Both the position numbers and the translations under genes were made by a program. The notes under the pieces were generated by a model that did no database searches, was not told the origin of the DNA, and worked only from the letters and a program-made list of their open reading frames with translations. A stretch of 14,897 nt of DNA from an uncultured bacterium (GTDB lineage Bacteria > Actinomycetota > Coriobacteriia > Coriobacteriales > Coriobacteriaceae), in NCBI GenBank assembly GCA_905215385.1, contig CAJMPY010000037.1:1-14897 (forward strand). Direction: 5' to 3'. Within the stretch, counting starts at the first letter, position 1, and each line of letters begins with the position of its first letter. Positions 12,507 to 14,897 of this stretch are shown piece after piece.

Positions 12507-13274
12507 ATGGCACTTCCGACGTGCAACGAGGACATGAACATCATCTCCAAACTGGACGACGAGCCGAACGACGTGGGTGGGCTTTCCGCTGCGTCTCTGA
12601 AAGCAAAGTTTGACCTTGCCGGAAACCTGCTGAAAAAGGCACTGAACGATCTGGTCGCTGCGCTCGGCGAGAATGCCGCTGCGAAGAGCATCGGCTTTAC
12701 TCCGACAACGGCTGTCAACAAGACGAACGTGCAGGACGCGATCGAGAACGTGCAGAGCCAGATTACCGGTGTTTCGCAGGGCGGCATTGCCAATGGGGCT
12801 GTCACGACAGCAAAGATTGCAGAGGAAGCAGTGACAAGCGAAAAGATCAAAAGCGGCGCGATCCAGAAAAGCCATTTTACGACCGGCGCGCTGCAGGAGG
12901 ACATACCGGTCGACAAGCTGACATTCTCGGCCACGTCTACCGAGTGCACGCTCTCCACGCATTGGTGCAAATTTGCGGTTGCGCTCAAAGCGGTGTTTTT
13001 CGGCGCACAGTTTTCGAATTTGTCAGACGCAGACGTAGAGAGAAAGCGCGTGTATATTACCGCGCCCGGCACCGGCGGATACGCTTTCACAACGTTCGGA
13101 TGTTACAGCGCATACGTGACATACAAATCGGCAGGTACAACGAAGTACGTAAGCGTACCGGCGTTCACGACGCAGTTGGCATCGCACGAGCGTGCGCTCT
13201 GCGTTGTACTCCCGGATGATGTCACGAAAGACTTTGCCGGAATTTCCGTTCACGGCCTATACTTCGTTTCGTAA
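12507..13274 (+). CDS. Tail fibre / appendage protein, 255 aa
   Basis: The N-terminus (LPTCNEDMNIISKLDDEPND, residues 3-22) resembles attachment segments of phage fibres. Residues ~94-119 carry short repeats (NGAVTTAKIAEEAVTSEKIK) of the trimeric fibre shaft type. The C-terminal ~120 residues are a compact beta-rich domain (VYITAPGTGGYAFTTFGCYSAY) that could be a knob. AGGAGGG lies 6 nt before the ATG. It follows the nozzle gene by 11 nt. Receptor binding is plausible but not shown. Confidence 0.7.
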   Translation: MALPTCNEDMNIISKLDDEPNDVGGLSAASLKAKFDLAGNLLKKALNDLVAALGENAAAKSIGFTPTTAVNKTNVQDAIENVQSQITGVSQGGIANGAVTTAKIAEEAVTSEKIKSGAIQKSHFTTGALQEDIPVDKLTFSATSTECTLSTHWCKFAVALKAVFFGAQFSNLSDADVERKRVYITAPGTGGYAFTTFGCYSAYVTYKSAGTTKYVSVPAFTTQLASHERALCVVLPDDVTKDFAGISVHGLYFVS

Positions 13275-13288
13275 TGAGGTGAAAAGCA

Positions 13289-13615
13289 ATGGCAGTTGTA
13301 ATCAAACAGGGCGACGCTTACGGAATAGCACTGGAGATCCAACTCAACGGCACAACACTGAGCGACGCGGATGTTGAAAAAGTGGAGGTGTTCGTTGGCG
13401 ATGGTATCCGAAAACTGTACCCCGGGCAAATCACGTATGTCCATGAGCTCGGCTGCTTTTCCGTGCCGGTGACGCAGGAAGAAACCTTCACGCTCCCCGA
13501 AAACGAGAGAATTCGCGTAGACGTGCGCGTGCAGTTTCCGGGCGGCATGGTGCTCGGCGTAATCGACACGCTGAAGGTGAAAGTGGCGGACGCAATCAGT
13601 GAGGAGGTGCTGTAA
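13289..13615 (+). CDS. Small beta-rich tail-associated protein, 108 aa
   Basis: The sequence alternates strands (VIKQGDAYGIALEIQLNG, VEKVEVFVGDGI, RIRVDVRVQFPGGMVLGVID) and resembles an immunoglobulin-like or baseplate-upper-protein N-terminal fold. No membrane or signal segment. GAGGTGA precedes the ATG; the stop codon abuts the GTG start of the next gene, so the two are coupled. Short proteins of this type occur between fibre genes in gut Firmicute phages, probably as linkers; exact role unknown. Confidence 0.6.
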   Translation: MAVVIKQGDAYGIALEIQLNGTTLSDADVEKVEVFVGDGIRKLYPGQITYVHELGCFSVPVTQEETFTLPENERIRVDVRVQFPGGMVLGVIDTLKVKVADAISEEVL

Positions 13616-13939
13616 GTGCAAGTGCAGAATGTGGAGCTGACAAACGATCGGCTCTCTTTGACGGTGAGGCTCGGCGGTGTCCTGCTGAGAGGGCCGAAAG
13701 GAGACCCAGGTGTCGGTGTCTCTCCCGGCGGAGCCGCCGGGCAGATGCTCGTGAAGAAGAGCGGTGCAGACTATGACACGGTCTGGCGCACGCCGGTCGA
13801 TCCGAAGCAGGTAGGAGATCTTACCGGCCTGACGACCAGCGCCAAGGACAGCCTTGTTTCGGCAATCAACGAGATCGAGGCGGGCGTACCAGTGGCCATG
13901 ACGCCGAGCGAAATGCAGGCCATCTGGGACGCCAACTGA
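13616..13939 (+). CDS. Collagen-like fibre linker protein, 107 aa
   Basis: Begins at GTG, directly after the previous stop, with GAGGAGG 8-10 nt upstream inside the preceding gene. After ~25 residues of beta structure comes a collagen-like patch, GPKGDPGVGVSPGGAAGQML, then a segment (LVKKSGADYDTVWRTP) seen at many fibre shaft-to-tip junctions, and a helix (TTSAKDSLVSAINEIEAG). Such proteins trimerise and link fibre parts. The gene ends 16 nt before the last fibre gene. Confidence 0.7.
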   Translation: MQVQNVELTNDRLSLTVRLGGVLLRGPKGDPGVGVSPGGAAGQMLVKKSGADYDTVWRTPVDPKQVGDLTGLTTSAKDSLVSAINEIEAGVPVAMTPSEMQAIWDAN

Positions 13940-13955
13940 TGGGAGGAGTAACGAT

Positions 13956-14897
13956 ATGAGTGATGAGAAGTACGTCGGGGCCGTCGCCGCTGCAAAGCAG
14001 GCCGCGCTGATTAAAGCGTATGTTGATAGCAAAGTGAAAAAAGATTTTGTTGTCAACATCACATTTGACAGCACCTCCGCCCCCGCGATTATTGACGATG
14101 CAAATCTCGCCGTGTTTAATGCAAGCGCTGATAAAACCTTCGCAGAAATCTCTTCTGCTGTTGCGGCAGGGAAAAATGTTTATGGCATGTGTGACGGCCT
14201 TAAATGGCCGCTATACCTATTCAGCTCGACATCGTGCGCCTTTAGAGGGCACATTCAGCTTGCCAATTTGTTTGGAACCGTTGGCCTAGCTATCACTGCC
14301 TGTTCGATTTGGCAAGACGGTTGCAACGTTACGGTGTCTGCGGGAGAACTTCCTGTCCCGGCGCTCGATGGCAGCGACGATGGGAAAGGCATTGTTGTTA
14401 GCGGAAACAAATGGGCGATGAAAAAGGCCGTGGTCGACGGCGCGCTGTCTGCTACGTCCACCAACCCCGTCCAGAACAAAGTCGTCAAGGCGGAACTGGA
14501 CAAAAAGGCTGGAAAGGGCATCGCCACGGCCGAAGCTGATGGCCTGATGTCGAGCGCGGATAAGGTCAAACTGGACGGCGTGGAGGACGGCGCGACCAAG
14601 ACCATCGTCGACGACGCCATGTCTGACACATCTACTAACCCTGTGCAGAACAAGGTGGTCATGAAGTACATCGACAGCCGCGGTTCCCTGCCCCCGGTCA
14701 GTGTCAAAAACGATACGATGCTGATTCAGGTCGTGGACGGAGCCTATGCGCTGCGCACCAAAGAATCCATCTTCCCTGTCGATGACGCGCTGGACACTGA
14801 ATCCAAAAACGCCGTGGAGAATGGCATAATTGCGCGCCGTTTTGAGCAGCTGAGCGGGGTCACGCTGCCCGCGACCAGCAAGCGCGATGGCCTGATG
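13956..14897 (+). CDS. Large tail fibre protein, 5' part (314+ aa, runs off the window)
   Basis: ATG 13956 has GGGAGGAG 8 nt upstream; 314 codons are open to the window end. The start is a helical segment (EKYVGAVAAAKQAALIKAYV), followed by a distinct domain (residues ~30-140) with more A/T-ending codons than its neighbours. The rest is fibre shaft: STNPVQNKVV occurs at ~168-177 and ~225-235, a diverged copy (TESKNAVENGIIARRF) at ~281-296, and ADGLMSSADKVKLDGVEDGA at ~194-213, a frequent fibre motif that recurs in part at the last residues (TSKRDGLM). It is the best candidate for host-receptor recognition; the tip domain is outside the window. Confidence 0.85.
   Translation, partial: MSDEKYVGAVAAAKQAALIKAYVDSKVKKDFVVNITFDSTSAPAIIDDANLAVFNASADKTFAEISSAVAAGKNVYGMCDGLKWPLYLFSSTSCAFRGHIQLANLFGTVGLAITACSIWQDGCNVTVSAGELPVPALDGSDDGKGIVVSGNKWAMKKAVVDGALSATSTNPVQNKVVKAELDKKAGKGIATAEADGLMSSADKVKLDGVEDGATKTIVDDAMSDTSTNPVQNKVVMKYIDSRGSLPPVSVKNDTMLIQVVDGAYALRTKESIFPVDDALDTESKNAVENGIIARRFEQLSGVTLPATSKRDGLM

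Overview
The window looks like the left end of a temperate, podovirus-type prophage in a fairly GC-rich Gram-positive host. A Clostridia / Oscillospiraceae-like gut bacterium is my guess, based on the strong AGGAGG ribosome sites and on the gene families. It opens with the 3' end of a tRNA gene ending in encoded CCA, followed by a clear intrinsic terminator. The next ~120 bp carries short direct repeats spaced like integrase arm sites. No integrase lies on this side, so it would be expected at the other, unseen end.

From about 233 to 1708 a small leftward operon encodes a 50-aa protein, a ribbon-helix-helix protein, a J-domain protein and an unrecognised protein. Its promoter (TTGACA, 17 bp, TATCTT) contains an 18-bp interrupted palindrome that recurs in front of the J-domain gene. 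The operon points away from the structural genes, so it looks like an accessory unit that could be expressed in the lysogen. From about 1790 to 2690 there is no convincing gene. That stretch holds six tandem 11-bp AT-rich repeats, a second 11-bp-period repeat, overlapping inverted repeats, and a promoter facing the late genes.

From 2706 to the end everything is rightward and forms a packaging and morphogenesis operon: small terminase, a ~440-nt hairpin-rich non-coding stretch, metallophosphoesterase, a 47-aa protein, large terminase, a membrane-anchored coiled-coil protein, portal, scaffold, major capsid with an extra C-terminal domain, a probable head-completion protein, a 590-aa short-tail (nozzle-like) protein, and several tail-fibre or appendage genes. 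The last gene runs off the window. No tape-measure, tail-tube or tail-terminator gene sits between head and fibres, which is why a short-tailed particle is proposed.

The most unusual content is RNA-level. Between the terminase small subunit and the phosphoesterase is a candidate structured RNA with two hairpins that share an identical T-loop-like loop (TGCAAGT) on different stems, each stacked on its own long stem. Just before the scaffold gene, two tandem hairpins share the 8-nt loop CAACCATA on unrelated stems. A 15-bp hairpin with a competing alternative lies before the large terminase. These are read from the sequence by eye; their functions are unknown to me.
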